Below are positions 54,077 to 63,282 of a stretch of DNA of 64,000 bases, piece after piece. Source of the DNA: Leishmania mexicana MHOM/GT/2001/U1103 (Eukaryota > Euglenozoa > Kinetoplastea > Trypanosomatida > Trypanosomatidae). The translations under genes were made by a program, and so were the position numbers. Numbering within the stretch: position 1 is the first letter of the stretch; each line of letters starts with the position of its first letter. The notes under the pieces are model-generated. The model did not search any database. It had not been told where the DNA came from and saw nothing but the letters and a program-made list of their open reading frames with translations. Location: NCBI RefSeq assembly GCF_000234665.1, contig NC_018334.1, positions 1,054,001 to 1,118,000 on the forward strand. Reading direction: 5' to 3'.

Positions 54077-55213
54077 TTACAGGGATACCGGCTCGTAGTA
54101 AACAAAGCGGTCGCGCTTCTGCAGGTAACACTTGAGGACCAGAACCACCAGGGTGGCGATGATAATGCCGACGATGAAGACTGCCACGGCGACAATCGCC
54201 GTCACAGCAGTACTGAGACCTTTCTGATCGTAGTGGTTGTACACCTCAGCCTTGTTTTCCGTGTCCACTTCGCTTTGGATGTTCTTGAGACCCTGCAGAA
54301 TCGCTGCCGTGCTGATCGGCTTCAGCGTCGCATTCAGCATCTTGGCCAGGCGGTAGCCGGCAAGCAGCACCTGACGCTCCGAGATCTTCTTCGCGTTCTT
54401 CTTGTATTCGTCCGAGAGCGTGGCGCCATTCTTGGCGCCGGGGTAGGCGTGCTTCAGCGCCAGGTCGAAGGTCTCCTCCGAGATCTTCATAGGGTCCACG
54501 AGATTCTTTTCTTTATCCGTCAGCGTGCCTGCGTACGTTGCCTCCAGGTAGTCGACAAATTTGTTCAGATCGTCGTAGTCGGCCTTGCTCAACGGACGCG
54601 GCACATCCTCCCCAGCTTTGCCCTCCGCCATCGAGTCCCAGTACGCGTGCAGTAGCATCTTGGTTCCCTTGGAGTCGATAACGACGCGCTGCTTGTTGCC
54701 ACCGAGGTCACTTTCCGGGTACTGGTTAGAGAAGAGGTTGACGTTGTGCAGTGGCTGGTGGATGTCGCCCACAAAGTGTAGCAAGAGGGCCAGCGACTCG
54801 ACGATAACTTCCGAGTTAGCCGTTGGCTTTTCTATCGCCGTCTGCAGCATCGGAATGACAGAGGCAACGTTCACCGTCTGTACCGGGCTGATCTCCAAGG
54901 TGAAGTTTTCGTCTGGGTAGTACGGCGTCGTGATGTAGTGCCACGTCGACAATGTTGTGAGGCCGATCGCCTTGATGTCATCCGCCCATGATGCGGTCTG
55001 CACCATGTCTGGGCTTTTCGGATAGGGTCCAGACAAGGACAGCACCTTAGCAGCCAGTTCGGCCTTTTCAACGAGAGACGCGCCCATATGCCGCTTTGCA
55101 ATGAGCGCCACGGACATGTGGCCCTTGCTCCACCACGCGCTGACAGGGAGTGCAGCGATACTGAGGAGCGTCAGCGCCACCAGCAGAAGCTGAAGGAAAC
55201 GAGCTCGAGCCAT
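54077..55213 (-). CDS. 3'NT/NU: Class I 3'-nucleotidase/nuclease, P1/S1 family, membrane-anchored (378 aa)
   Basis: Zn-dependent ecto-enzyme that removes 3'-phosphates and cuts single-stranded nucleic acid. Trypanosomatids use it for purine salvage, as they cannot make purines. The frame continues upstream, but ATG 55213 gives a good signal peptide (MARARFLQLLLVALTLLSIA), cleaved after Ala26 so that Trp27 becomes the zinc-binding N-terminal residue. His32 (WWSKGH), Asp in ASWADD, His in TWHYI, His and Asp in LLHFVGD, His in QPLH, and His and Asp in LLHAYWDS complete the nine-ligand set of P1 nuclease. A C-terminal membrane helix (about 335-362) and short basic tail follow, so the catalytic domain faces outside. 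A decayed copy lies downstream. Family members are known to be induced by purine starvation. Confidence 0.95.
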   Translation of the reverse strand: MARARFLQLLLVALTLLSIAALPVSAWWSKGHMSVALIAKRHMGASLVEKAELAAKVLSLSGPYPKSPDMVQTASWADDIKAIGLTTLSTWHYITTPYYPDENFTLEISPVQTVNVASVIPMLQTAIEKPTANSEVIVESLALLLHFVGDIHQPLHNVNLFSNQYPESDLGGNKQRVVIDSKGTKMLLHAYWDSMAEGKAGEDVPRPLSKADYDDLNKFVDYLEATYAGTLTDKEKNLVDPMKISEETFDLALKHAYPGAKNGATLSDEYKKNAKKISERQVLLAGYRLAKMLNATLKPISTAAILQGLKNIQSEVDTENKAEVYNHYDQKGLSTAVTAIVAVAVFIVGIIIATLVVLVLKCYLQKRDRFVYYEPVSL

Positions 55214-55708
55214 GGCTGCCGTAGTGTGCGTGGTAGCGTATGTGTGTGTGCGAGGAAGAGGGGTGGGGAGGGGCGGGGAGTCACTGTGCAGCACGTAATG
55301 GCTGAGGCTTGCTTCACGGTGCGGAGAGGAACGGATAAGCAACAGCGATGTCAAAGAAACGGAAGAAAGACGGCGACAGTTGAGTGCGAGAACATCTAGA
55401 CGGACATCGTGTGATGTGAAAGGCCCGCCCCCGAACGGTGTAGGCGACGTGGACGGGAAGAGGGGAGGGGGGAGGGAGGAGACACGCCAGTGGAGCGGGT
55501 GGAGAACCCACCCATCACCAATGGAGGCGCCATCAGAGAAAGGGAGGCTCCCGATCACTCCAAACGCTGTCGATGCTCATGAAAAGTAGGTTGTGTGTCC
55601 ATCAAAGAAAGTGCATCTAGATCGGTAGCGCAGTAGGAGCGACTACGCAGCTGATGGCGCGTCTATTTTAAATAGAGGAAGCACCGCCGAGTATCCGCGA
55701 CGGAGCTG
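55214..55708. other. Spacer (0.5 kb), splice region of the nuclease
   Basis: On the transcribed strand 55245-55285 and 55450-55490 are pyrimidine-rich, fitting trans-splice signals of the nuclease gene. No gene. Confidence 0.6.
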
Positions 55709-58684
55709 CTACACGCTCCTGTGCGGCATCACGTGTTGCAGCCACGCACGATCAAGAAGCAGGCGGAGTTCGTCGGTGGTCAGTGCCTGGCTCTTGGATG
55801 AGGACACTGCTGAATCAGCTCTCGCCCTCTTTTTCGGAGGCTCGGCACATACTGCTGCCGCCGCACATCGAAGGACATCCGCGGCCGGGGTCGGTGGTGG
55901 CCGAGCGTCCACGTCACCACTCGTAGTGCAGCACCTCGGCGATATGCACCCTGCAGCATCACCCCCGAGCACCAAGTGCTCTAGCTTCAGTTTCCCATCC
56001 ACAATCCTGCTGTGCCGTTCATCTTCCACGGTGTGGGGGCTGACCAATCGGTAGACGGCGACGGGGTTCTGTTGGCCGATTCTGTGGCACCGATCCACCG
56101 CCTGCAAGTCGTTGTGGGGATTGAAATCGCCGTCCAGCAGGATAACGGTGTCGGCACCGGTGAGGTTGAGGCCGGTGCCACCTGCGCGGGTGCTGATGAG
56201 AAACAGAAACACCCCAGACTGCGCTGCGTGTGGAGCGTTGGTGGCAGCTGAGGTGAAGGAGAGGTCTGATGGCGATGAAACAGCGTCTGCTTGACACTTG
56301 CTGGCTGCGATGGAAGAGTTGTGGGTTGGGAGGCTGTCCCTTCCAGCACTCGCCAGTCTCTTCCGCGTCACCAGATGGGCATAGCATGCCTTTACACGAC
56401 CCGTCGCCTTGAATGCGAGAGGCCGTGTCTCCTTCACGCTAATCTCCGCCAGAGCCCCGGCAGGGGTGCTCGCGCGGGCAGACAACAACGGTTCCTCGAA
56501 GACTTCGTCATCCTCTTCAATGCCTCGACTGCGGAGCTCCCTCCTTGGACGCCGCCGGCTGCACTTTTCAAGTGGAAGAGCACGGTCGGCAGGGGCGGGG
56601 GGCTTCTCCGCCTGCCTGCCGTGTTCAAGAAACACCTCTACAGAATCACCGCCAGCTGCAGCATTCCGCGAAAACGGCGCGCTCCCATTTTCCTCACCAG
56701 TGTCCGGTTTGTGGGAAGAGCTGGGCGGCCCTTGAAAGTGACGAATAGCCTCGCTGCGGGCCTCTGCAGAGCTGCTCCCGTCCAAGCGCGTGTACACCAA
56801 CATCTGAGACAGCATCGTTTCAAGCCGCTTGCGACTCGTGCCGTCCTTGAACGAACCGCTTTCGCAGCATCTATCCCCTTTCATCACTGTTTCCGTCTCA
56901 TCGTCTCCAAGGAGGGCCTCTTCAAGGACTGCATTCTTCAAGGATAGGTACTCCTCGACGAGATCTAGCGCCCTTGTCATCTGAGAGAACAGGAGGACAC
57001 GATGGCCATGGCGGCGCAGTTCCGGCAGCATGGCGTCAAGCAGTTTCAGCTTTCCTGACGCCTTCACCATGCACTCGAGTCGCTCGCGCGCTGAGGACGG
57101 TGGGTGTGGTGTGCGCCACCGTTCACAGCTATCTGCATAGAAGTCACGGATGAGAAACGGATGAATGCAGCACTTGCGGAGGTGTGTGAGATGGCTGTTG
57201 CTATAGCGCTCTTCCGACTGAACTCGGGCGTAGTACACTTGCTGCTTCGGTGTGAGCGGGGTGGGAAGAACGAGGTCGTACTTGGGCGGCAGCTTGATGC
57301 CGACAGTGGCCTTGATGCGGCGTAGCACAAATGGCTGCAGCGCTGTTTTGAGGCACGCGAGGAGTAAACCTTGCTCTTCGCCGGCGTTGGCGTCGGTATT
57401 CGCTTGAGGCGCATGTGGGGATCGGGTGGCCGCTGCCGTAGGCCTTTTCGTCGGCTTGTTGCCACCTAAACCATCACCGCGCTGCTCCTCTTTCTTCGCA
57501 TCGACTCGCCAACCACATCCACGCGAGAGTGCCGCCACTGCTTCGCGCAGACACCGCTGATCGGCATCGTCGTGGCTGAACATCTGTGGCCCGACATACT
57601 CTAGTAGCGTCCACAGCTCCGTCAAGTCATTCTGCAAAGGGGTGCCCGTGAGGATCAGGCGCATAGGACACGCAGCTTTCTGGAGAGTCTGCAGGAGTTT
57701 GCAGTGAAGCTTCTTCAAGCGGTGCGCCTCGTCCACGATGGTGATATCCCAGTGGAGAAGGCGGGCAAGCGCGCCCCGGTCCATCATGACAGATTCGTAA
57801 CTCGCGAGCACGACGCCACCGACAGTCTTTGCCAGCACGTTCACCGGCACACCCTGTGCCCACTGTGCACGCAGAGTTTCCTGCCGCTCAAAGGCACGGC
57901 GGTGTCTGTTTCGCAGTCGCGATCGTAGCGTTGCACGCACCTTGTGTGTGCCGCGGAACTCGGTGACGTGCATCCACGGCACCCAGCGCAGCAGCTCCTT
58001 CTTCCAGTTCTCCATTGTGGAGAGAGGGGCAACAATGAGGAATGTGCCAAGCACCCCAACCTTCGCGAGGGCGGCAAGGAAGGCGGCCACTTGAACTGTC
58101 TTGCCGAGGCCCATTTCATCGGCCAGGATGCCGTGCAGGCCGAGCTCGTGGAGGGCCAGTAGCCAGCGCACGCCCTCCCGCTGGTGCTCGAGAAGTTGTA
58201 GCGGAGGTGAGGCAGCTGTAGAAGGTCGGCAAACACGCCGTCGGAATGCGTTCCTGAGAGAGTCGGCCAGGCATGCTTCATCGCTGGGAAAAAACTCTGC
58301 ACGGCTGTCCAGTTGGTGAAGAGCTGTGCTTTGCCGTTGCGCCTCCACGGCTGCGCTGATCCGCGACTGTGTGTGCTGCGACGCTTTTGCCATCTTGGCA
58401 GCCGCGCGGTAGACCTCATCGCAGTGCGCGGTCATTTCTATGCAGCATGCGTGGGAAGGGCTGGTGATTCGACATGCCTTGGGCTTGAGACTGGCTCCGC
58501 TGCTGAGTGTCGGGCAACAGGGTAGCCTGATGGGGTGCTCGGAATACCGATTACGTGAATCACCATCAGAGGGCACACACACAGAGGGGGGAGGAGGGAG
58601 AGGAAAAGAATCCACTGGAACGTGACACACAAGTCGCATTGCAAGCTGTTCGGTTAAGACCGTCGGAACTTCCGTGCCCCCCAT
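55709..58684 (-). CDS. SNF2-family DNA-dependent ATPase with a large insertion in the helicase C lobe (991 aa)
   Basis: Nuclear chromatin-remodelling or repair type ATPase. Residues 163-370 hold lobe 1: GILADEMGLGKTVQ (motif I, 185-198), LIVAPLSTMENWKKELLRW, DEAH (318-321) and LTGTPLQNDLTELW (345-358). FVLRRIKATVGIKLPPKYDL and LRKCCIHPFLI mark the bridge to lobe 2. HRVLLFSQMTRALDLVEEYL (561-580), YTRLDGSSSAEARSEAI (631-647), ISTRAGGTGLNLTGADTVIL (830-849) and AVDRCHRIGQQNPVAVYRL (862-880) complete it. Between the YTRLDGS and STRAGG motifs lie about 165 extra residues, and another ~45 around 583-628. All catalytic motifs are kept. A second start at residue 84 (MTAHCDE) is possible. No chromo-, bromo- or SANT-like domain is seen, so the subfamily is open. 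Confidence 0.93.
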   Translation of the reverse strand: MGGTEVPTVLTEQLAMRLVCHVPVDSFPLPPPPSVCVPSDGDSRNRYSEHPIRLPCCPTLSSGASLKPKACRITSPSHACCIEMTAHCDEVYRAAAKMAKASQHTQSRISAAVEAQRQSTALHQLDSRAEFFPSDEACLADSLRNAFRRRVCRPSTAASPPLQLLEHQREGVRWLLALHELGLHGILADEMGLGKTVQVAAFLAALAKVGVLGTFLIVAPLSTMENWKKELLRWVPWMHVTEFRGTHKVRATLRSRLRNRHRRAFERQETLRAQWAQGVPVNVLAKTVGGVVLASYESVMMDRGALARLLHWDITIVDEAHRLKKLHCKLLQTLQKAACPMRLILTGTPLQNDLTELWTLLEYVGPQMFSHDDADQRCLREAVAALSRGCGWRVDAKKEEQRGDGLGGNKPTKRPTAAATRSPHAPQANTDANAGEEQGLLLACLKTALQPFVLRRIKATVGIKLPPKYDLVLPTPLTPKQQVYYARVQSEERYSNSHLTHLRKCCIHPFLIRDFYADSCERWRTPHPPSSARERLECMVKASGKLKLLDAMLPELRRHGHRVLLFSQMTRALDLVEEYLSLKNAVLEEALLGDDETETVMKGDRCCESGSFKDGTSRKRLETMLSQMLVYTRLDGSSSAEARSEAIRHFQGPPSSSHKPDTGEENGSAPFSRNAAAGGDSVEVFLEHGRQAEKPPAPADRALPLEKCSRRRPRRELRSRGIEEDDEVFEEPLLSARASTPAGALAEISVKETRPLAFKATGRVKACYAHLVTRKRLASAGRDSLPTHNSSIAASKCQADAVSSPSDLSFTSAATNAPHAAQSGVFLFLISTRAGGTGLNLTGADTVILLDGDFNPHNDLQAVDRCHRIGQQNPVAVYRLVSPHTVEDERHSRIVDGKLKLEHLVLGGDAAGCISPRCCTTSGDVDARPPPTPAADVLRCAAAAVCAEPPKKRARADSAVSSSKSQALTTDELRLLLDRAWLQHVMPHRSV

Positions 58685-61230
58685 GATGCATGGCAGCTTT
58701 CGGGCATGCGCTAGGGCGAGCCGGAACCAGGCACTTCATTCGCATCCGCCAATCATATAGGAGAGTGAGAGGGAGTTGCGCGATAGCAGAGCTGACGCGT
58801 TCGGTGGCAGCCGCAGCTCCTCCCGCTGTACCGCCCCGTTAGAGGCACGCCGAGTTGCGTTCCTTGCCATCGTTTGCACCGTCCTTGATCTTGTGCGGAC
58901 CGCACCAATATAAAAACGAATGGGAGAGAGGCCGTGGGACATCGAAGCAAGCGAGGCGCCCCTCTCCTCTCCCACACACACGCCACTAAGCACCATCACA
59001 AAAAAAATGTTTCTGCTTCAAACCGAAAAGGAAACACGCCCACGCACGAGTAGAGACAGCGAGGGGGAGGGGGAGGAAGGCGGGGAGGGGGACGGGGAGG
59101 GGGTTCTGCGCATGATCTCATAGATGTGCTGTAAACTACGAAGACACAAAACACAAAAAAAGAGACTTGAAGGCAAGAAAATGACAAGAGGACCGAGACA
59201 TGCAGGCAAGCCGGCGAGATTGTGGTACTGCGAGCGCTTGTTTCACCGCCGTGGCTCCGCCTTCAGCGGACCTGTTTGCTTGCGCTTCCTAGCGGAGGAC
59301 TTGCGCACTTCCCCTCCCTCTGTGGGTCTGTGATTGCGACGTGGCGGCGTGTTGTGAAATGGGTGCGCAGATGAACTGCAGCCGTCCGTCGTGTGAGCTT
59401 GAGAGGGGGAGGGAGACGTACAACTTTGCCGATTCGTTTTCACCGGCTCAGAGACCCGTGCCGTCAATCTGCGGCTCACGGCAGTTGTGTGTCGCCCGTG
59501 CATCTTGCGTTGTTGCCCACTGAGCCCCAGAAGCTTTGCCATTAGCGCTGCTGCCATTCGAGGTAATACGCGAAAAAAACAAAAACACGGCAAACCGCTC
59601 GCACACACATGCCCATGTAAAGCAGCTCCTCGACCGTCGTCGGACGCCAGAAACGTACACTGTAGGCAAAGAGGAATACGCACCCGCACAGCTCCGCTCT
59701 GAAAAGACGACCCTGACGGCTGCTGTGACTCCATGGCGGAGATTCCCAACACGAGAGGAGCCGAAGTGAGGGTGTCGTGGGGCGCAAGGAGGACAAAGAT
59801 AACGTCTTCCTGAGCCCCCCTCCCTCTCTCCCTCAACCCCGAGGTTGAAAGCACGCGCACACACACACAGAGCAGCAAAAGCCAAAAACCATGAGGCCAC
59901 ACAACGTCACTGCCGCGATACCCGCGGATGCATGAAGGCGCCTTCTCGACTTCGTTTTGACGAGAGACATCGAGAGGCAATTTGGACGCATCGTCGCGTC
60001 AGATATTCGAATGCAGCAAAAGGTTCGAAGTGGCATCAACTCAGGCGCCTCTCATGCACGCCTATCCAAAGTGCTGCAAGCGGCAGCCACGGCAGGGGAC
60101 TCGGGCGATTCGCGGAAGGATCACACAGACTCTTTCTTCGCGAAAAAGACGACACACCGGCGGAAAGAATCCACGAGCGTACTGAGTGGAGCCGTGGAAG
60201 CCACAATGCACCCACGCGAGGCGAATACGCACGAGCCCAAGCGAAAAAAAATGAAAACAAAACAAAAGGCCATAAAACATCAAAGAGAGGGAAGCGAGTA
60301 TACAGCACAGCGCCACCACGAGAACGTTTTGTAGCACACCCGTCACTTGGGGAGTAGAGGAGGAGGGGGAGGGGGAGGGGGGAGGAACCAGCGCACCGTT
60401 CGGAAACGACGAAAAGTGGAATAGGAGGAAAACAGATAGAGACATCTTTGCGTTGTTGATTTCCGTTTTGCGTCAACGCGTCCCATTACAACAGCGAGCA
60501 CGTCGACAGATGTGCACGCATACACACACAACCACAGCGCACGGGTGCCTCCGTTGCGCCACGGCGGCACCTGAGCCCTCTAGGACGAGCCGGCTGCCCT
60601 CGAACCGGGGCCATGCGTCGAACGGGCTCTTCTTGCCCTCCCTCGCTCCTCCCTCGCATGCGTGCTGCGTCTCCAGCGATGGACGGGCCTGGGCGCACTG
60701 CACATCTGGATCCAAAGCGGGCAGCGTCCAGGGTCCTGGTCGAGGGCGGAGGCACCGGTGTCCGCCGTGCGGCTAGTGGAGGGGGTGGCCTAGGCACATG
60801 CCGCATGGGCTCGGGGAATGAGTTGGGCAGCCGCAGGCCAGGACCCTCTGGAGACCCTGTGCTCCGCCTGCGTGTGCCATGCCGTAATACGGTGTGGAGG
60901 CCCTCCACATGGGTGCCCGGAGGACTCGATGCTGCCATTCGGGGCGCACTCGCCATGCTGCCGGCATCTGTGCCCCAGCAGTCCGCAGGGTGTGGTGCAG
61001 GAGGTGGCGCCTGCTCCGCGCACATGCACGGGGGGTTACTGATAGGTATAGATATCTTCGCGCCTTGTTCGGATGTGAGGCGCCGTGTCGGCTGTGCTGG
61101 ACAGCACCGGCGCACAAAGAGCTCACAGCTTCTGCTCCTGAGAGGTATATAGGCCCCCACTTACAGAATTCACGGAAGCGAGAGAAATAAAAACGACCAT
61201 GCGCCCGATTCGCGTTAAGATCACTCGACG
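58685..61230. other. Spacer (2.5 kb) containing one family B repeat
   Basis: Contains repeat B3 (60481-61141). 59055-59105 and 60355-60385 are GGA/GGGGA-rich on the plus strand. Other frames are short and conflicting. No recognisable gene. Confidence 0.5.
60481..61141 (-). repeat. Family B dispersed repeat, copy B3
   Basis: Near-identical to B1 and B2, at an offset of 20050 from B1. Similarity to B1 continues weakly to about 60461. It begins 90 bp downstream of the stop codon of isomerase copy 2, and its right end is about 33 bp from the left edge of the family C duplication. The left end on the minus strand is A-rich (GACGCAAAACGGAAAT). Confidence 0.75.
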
Positions 61231-62655
61231 TTACTTACGGGAGCGGCTCTTGAGGCGTTCCAGGTAGTTTTCGAGGTTCTTCTGCACATCAGGTCTCTGC
61301 ATATATTGCGTGAAAAACTCTGTATCGTAGTTGCGGTCGTCCTCAGTGGCAAGCAGTCGCAGGTGCTCGCAGCGTACCATATCACGGGCCACCCGACGAG
61401 CCTCCGGAGGCACGCTGAGAAAGCGTTCCGCCTGCTGGTAGGCCATTTTCATTGTGCTTTCTTCATCAGCGGCCACCTCGTCAATGAGCCCAAGCTTTTG
61501 CGCATCATCGGCCACGGGTGTGTCGCCCAGCTGCAGCATCTGCTCCGCCTGACGCGGGCCCATCAGGTAGGCGTAGCTTGATACAGTCCAAGGCGGGGCG
61601 ACGAGTCCCAACTTGGCCTCGTTAAGACCGATGTGGTACAGCCGCCTGTTGTTCGTGTTGTCCTTCGGTCCGCGAGCCATCACACGGTAGTCACAGCCCA
61701 TCGCGATGATACAGCCGGCTGCTGGAGAGTTGCCGGTAATGGCCGCGATGATTGGCTTGGGGAAGGTGTTGAGGATGCGCCACATCTCCTGGAACCCTTG
61801 CCAGAAGACCCCGATGCGGTCCGGCTTCGGGTTATGCACCTCGGAAAACTCCAATCCAGCCGAGAAGACTGTTGGAATAGCAGAGGAGATGATCACAGCC
61901 TTCGTCTCCTCGTTGCTCCCAAGCCACAGCATCCACTGGTTCAGCTCCTGCAAGAGCTCCAGGCTCAGCGAGTTCACTGGGGCACGGGCCAGCTGAACGT
62001 TCGTGATGCCCTTCTCATTCGTGTTGATCTTCACAAACTTGGGCACCTCTGTCGGCTTCTTCGGGGGCTCAAACTCTGGCTGCGCGACGTTCAGGTTTTG
62101 CTGCCGGCCCTGCGGCACCGCCCTTAGCTGCGGCGGCACACCAGGGAGTGGAGGCCACTGGAAGCGGTACTGCGTGAGCTGAAACAGCCCCGACATGACG
62201 CCAAGAGTGCAGGCGCCACGAGTGAGAGAGGACGAGATGACGCGGCGCATGATTGCAGAAGTGCTGCGGCGACAGGTATGTGGGGTATGGTGGGTCTCCG
62301 TTGGGGGCCTGGCGGACTCGGCGGCGACGGGGCGACTTCACAGAGGGAGAGCGGTGCGAGAAGAGGTTCAGGAGCAAGCGGAGAGCGAGAATGGATAATG
62401 CACATGTGCGCACGTGGTGGTGGAGCCCGCGTGCTGTCTGGTGTTCCGAGCGTCGTTCGATCAGACGCCGCGCGGGCCGACAACCAACCGCGCAGCAGCG
62501 TCGGACCCGTGTCGGAGCCACGTCGTATGGCACCGCATTCTTCTCCGTTAGGGTTTCGCCGCTGCAGGCTCAATCGGTATCCACAGCGCCTCCACCGCAG
62601 CCACAGAGACACATCCGTTACAATGGGAAGGTACACGATGTCATTATTTCGCAGA
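61174..62655 (-). repeat. Family C segmental duplication, copy C2 (isomerase gene plus flanks)
   Basis: Partner of 36565-38052. It is squeezed between repeat B3 on the left (about 33 bp away) and the diverged family A copy A3 on the right (about 80 bp away). The 5' flank matches copy C1 exactly over roughly 300 bp, then breaks down after about 62530. Confidence 0.9.
61231..62250 (-). CDS. Mitochondrial 3,2-trans-enoyl-CoA isomerase, copy 2 (339 aa)
   Basis: Paralogue of the gene at 36622-37650 with the same start context and a nearly identical presequence (MRRVISSSLTRGACTLG). The catalytic glutamate is kept at residue 211 (GLNEAKLGLVAPPW). Two changes sit in or next to the oxyanion-hole loops: SAGLEFSEV (130-138) where copy 1 has SAGLDLVEV, and SPAAGC (175-180) where copy 1 and human ECI1 have PAGGC. 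The linker after the presequence differs by insertions and deletions (copy 2 has VPPQLRAVPQGRQQ). Other substitutions cluster near TVSSYAYLMGPRQAEQ and in the last 70 residues. It may have altered chain-length preference or reduced activity; that is inference. Confidence 0.92.
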   Translation of the reverse strand: MRRVISSSLTRGACTLGVMSGLFQLTQYRFQWPPLPGVPPQLRAVPQGRQQNLNVAQPEFEPPKKPTEVPKFVKINTNEKGITNVQLARAPVNSLSLELLQELNQWMLWLGSNEETKAVIISSAIPTVFSAGLEFSEVHNPKPDRIGVFWQGFQEMWRILNTFPKPIIAAITGNSPAAGCIIAMGCDYRVMARGPKDNTNNRRLYHIGLNEAKLGLVAPPWTVSSYAYLMGPRQAEQMLQLGDTPVADDAQKLGLIDEVAADEESTMKMAYQQAERFLSVPPEARRVARDMVRCEHLRLLATEDDRNYDTEFFTQYMQRPDVQKNLENYLERLKSRSRK

Positions 62656-62734
62656 TATCCGTTTCTGCTTGTCTCATCTCTGCCAGGGAATATGAGTTTC
62701 GTTCAGCTCTACTCACTGGCCCACCACAGGCCAG

Positions 62735-63130
62735 CGCATTGGATGGTGCGATGGCAGCCATAGACACGGCCTACACACATGCGCCGACTCAGTTATCTGA
62801 GCCCGGGTCTTGCCTCGAAGTCAACGCACCCGCTTCCCAACAGCCGCTCCCACTGCGCCGGTCTCCACCCCTGGCGCATCCCCCTCGAGGTGACGCTCCG
62901 GCTCCGCACACCAATACTCAAGGCGAGGGCAGGGTGTGTGGGGTGCACTCGAGCTCGCCTGTCACTTCGCCCACCATATAAAAAAAATACAAGCGTGTTC
63001 ACCGTCGCAGGTCTCTCCGATATCACGTCAGCCAGGACCTCATCGACAACATCAGCAGGGATATATCGCTCTGCGCTCCCCTGCTGGTAGGTGCTGGGCG
63101 CTGCGATACGACGCACGGAGGTGTCTCCCC
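62735..63130 (-). repeat. Family A dispersed repeat, diverged copy A3
   Basis: Clearly related to A1/A2 but much diverged and about 200 bp shorter. Shared blocks include the ATGGTGCGATGGCAGCC stretch at the left, the CCCCTGGCGCATCCCCCTC stretch in the middle and GCGATAC-ACGCAC-GAGGTGTC near the right end. The stretch between the last two blocks is shortened by deletions. This shows that the family has members of different ages. Confidence 0.65.
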
Positions 63131-63210
63131 GTGATTACGGGCGAAAAGCAGGAGAAAGGGAAGCGAAAAAGGAAGCGGAGAAGAGGCTGAGGCAGCCTCA
63201 GCACACCGAC

Positions 63211-63282
63211 ATATATATGTAGACAGATATACCTATATATATATACACTTGTATACATATCGGTATGTCTGCATATATATCC
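63211..63282. repeat. TA/TATACA-rich tract
   Basis: About 70 bp of TATATA runs mixed with GTATAC and GACAGATATACC-like pieces. Shorter TA tracts of the same kind occur in other spacers at 2179-2192, 22657-22674, 35283-35296, 47388-47402 and 53601-53618. Confidence 0.8.
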
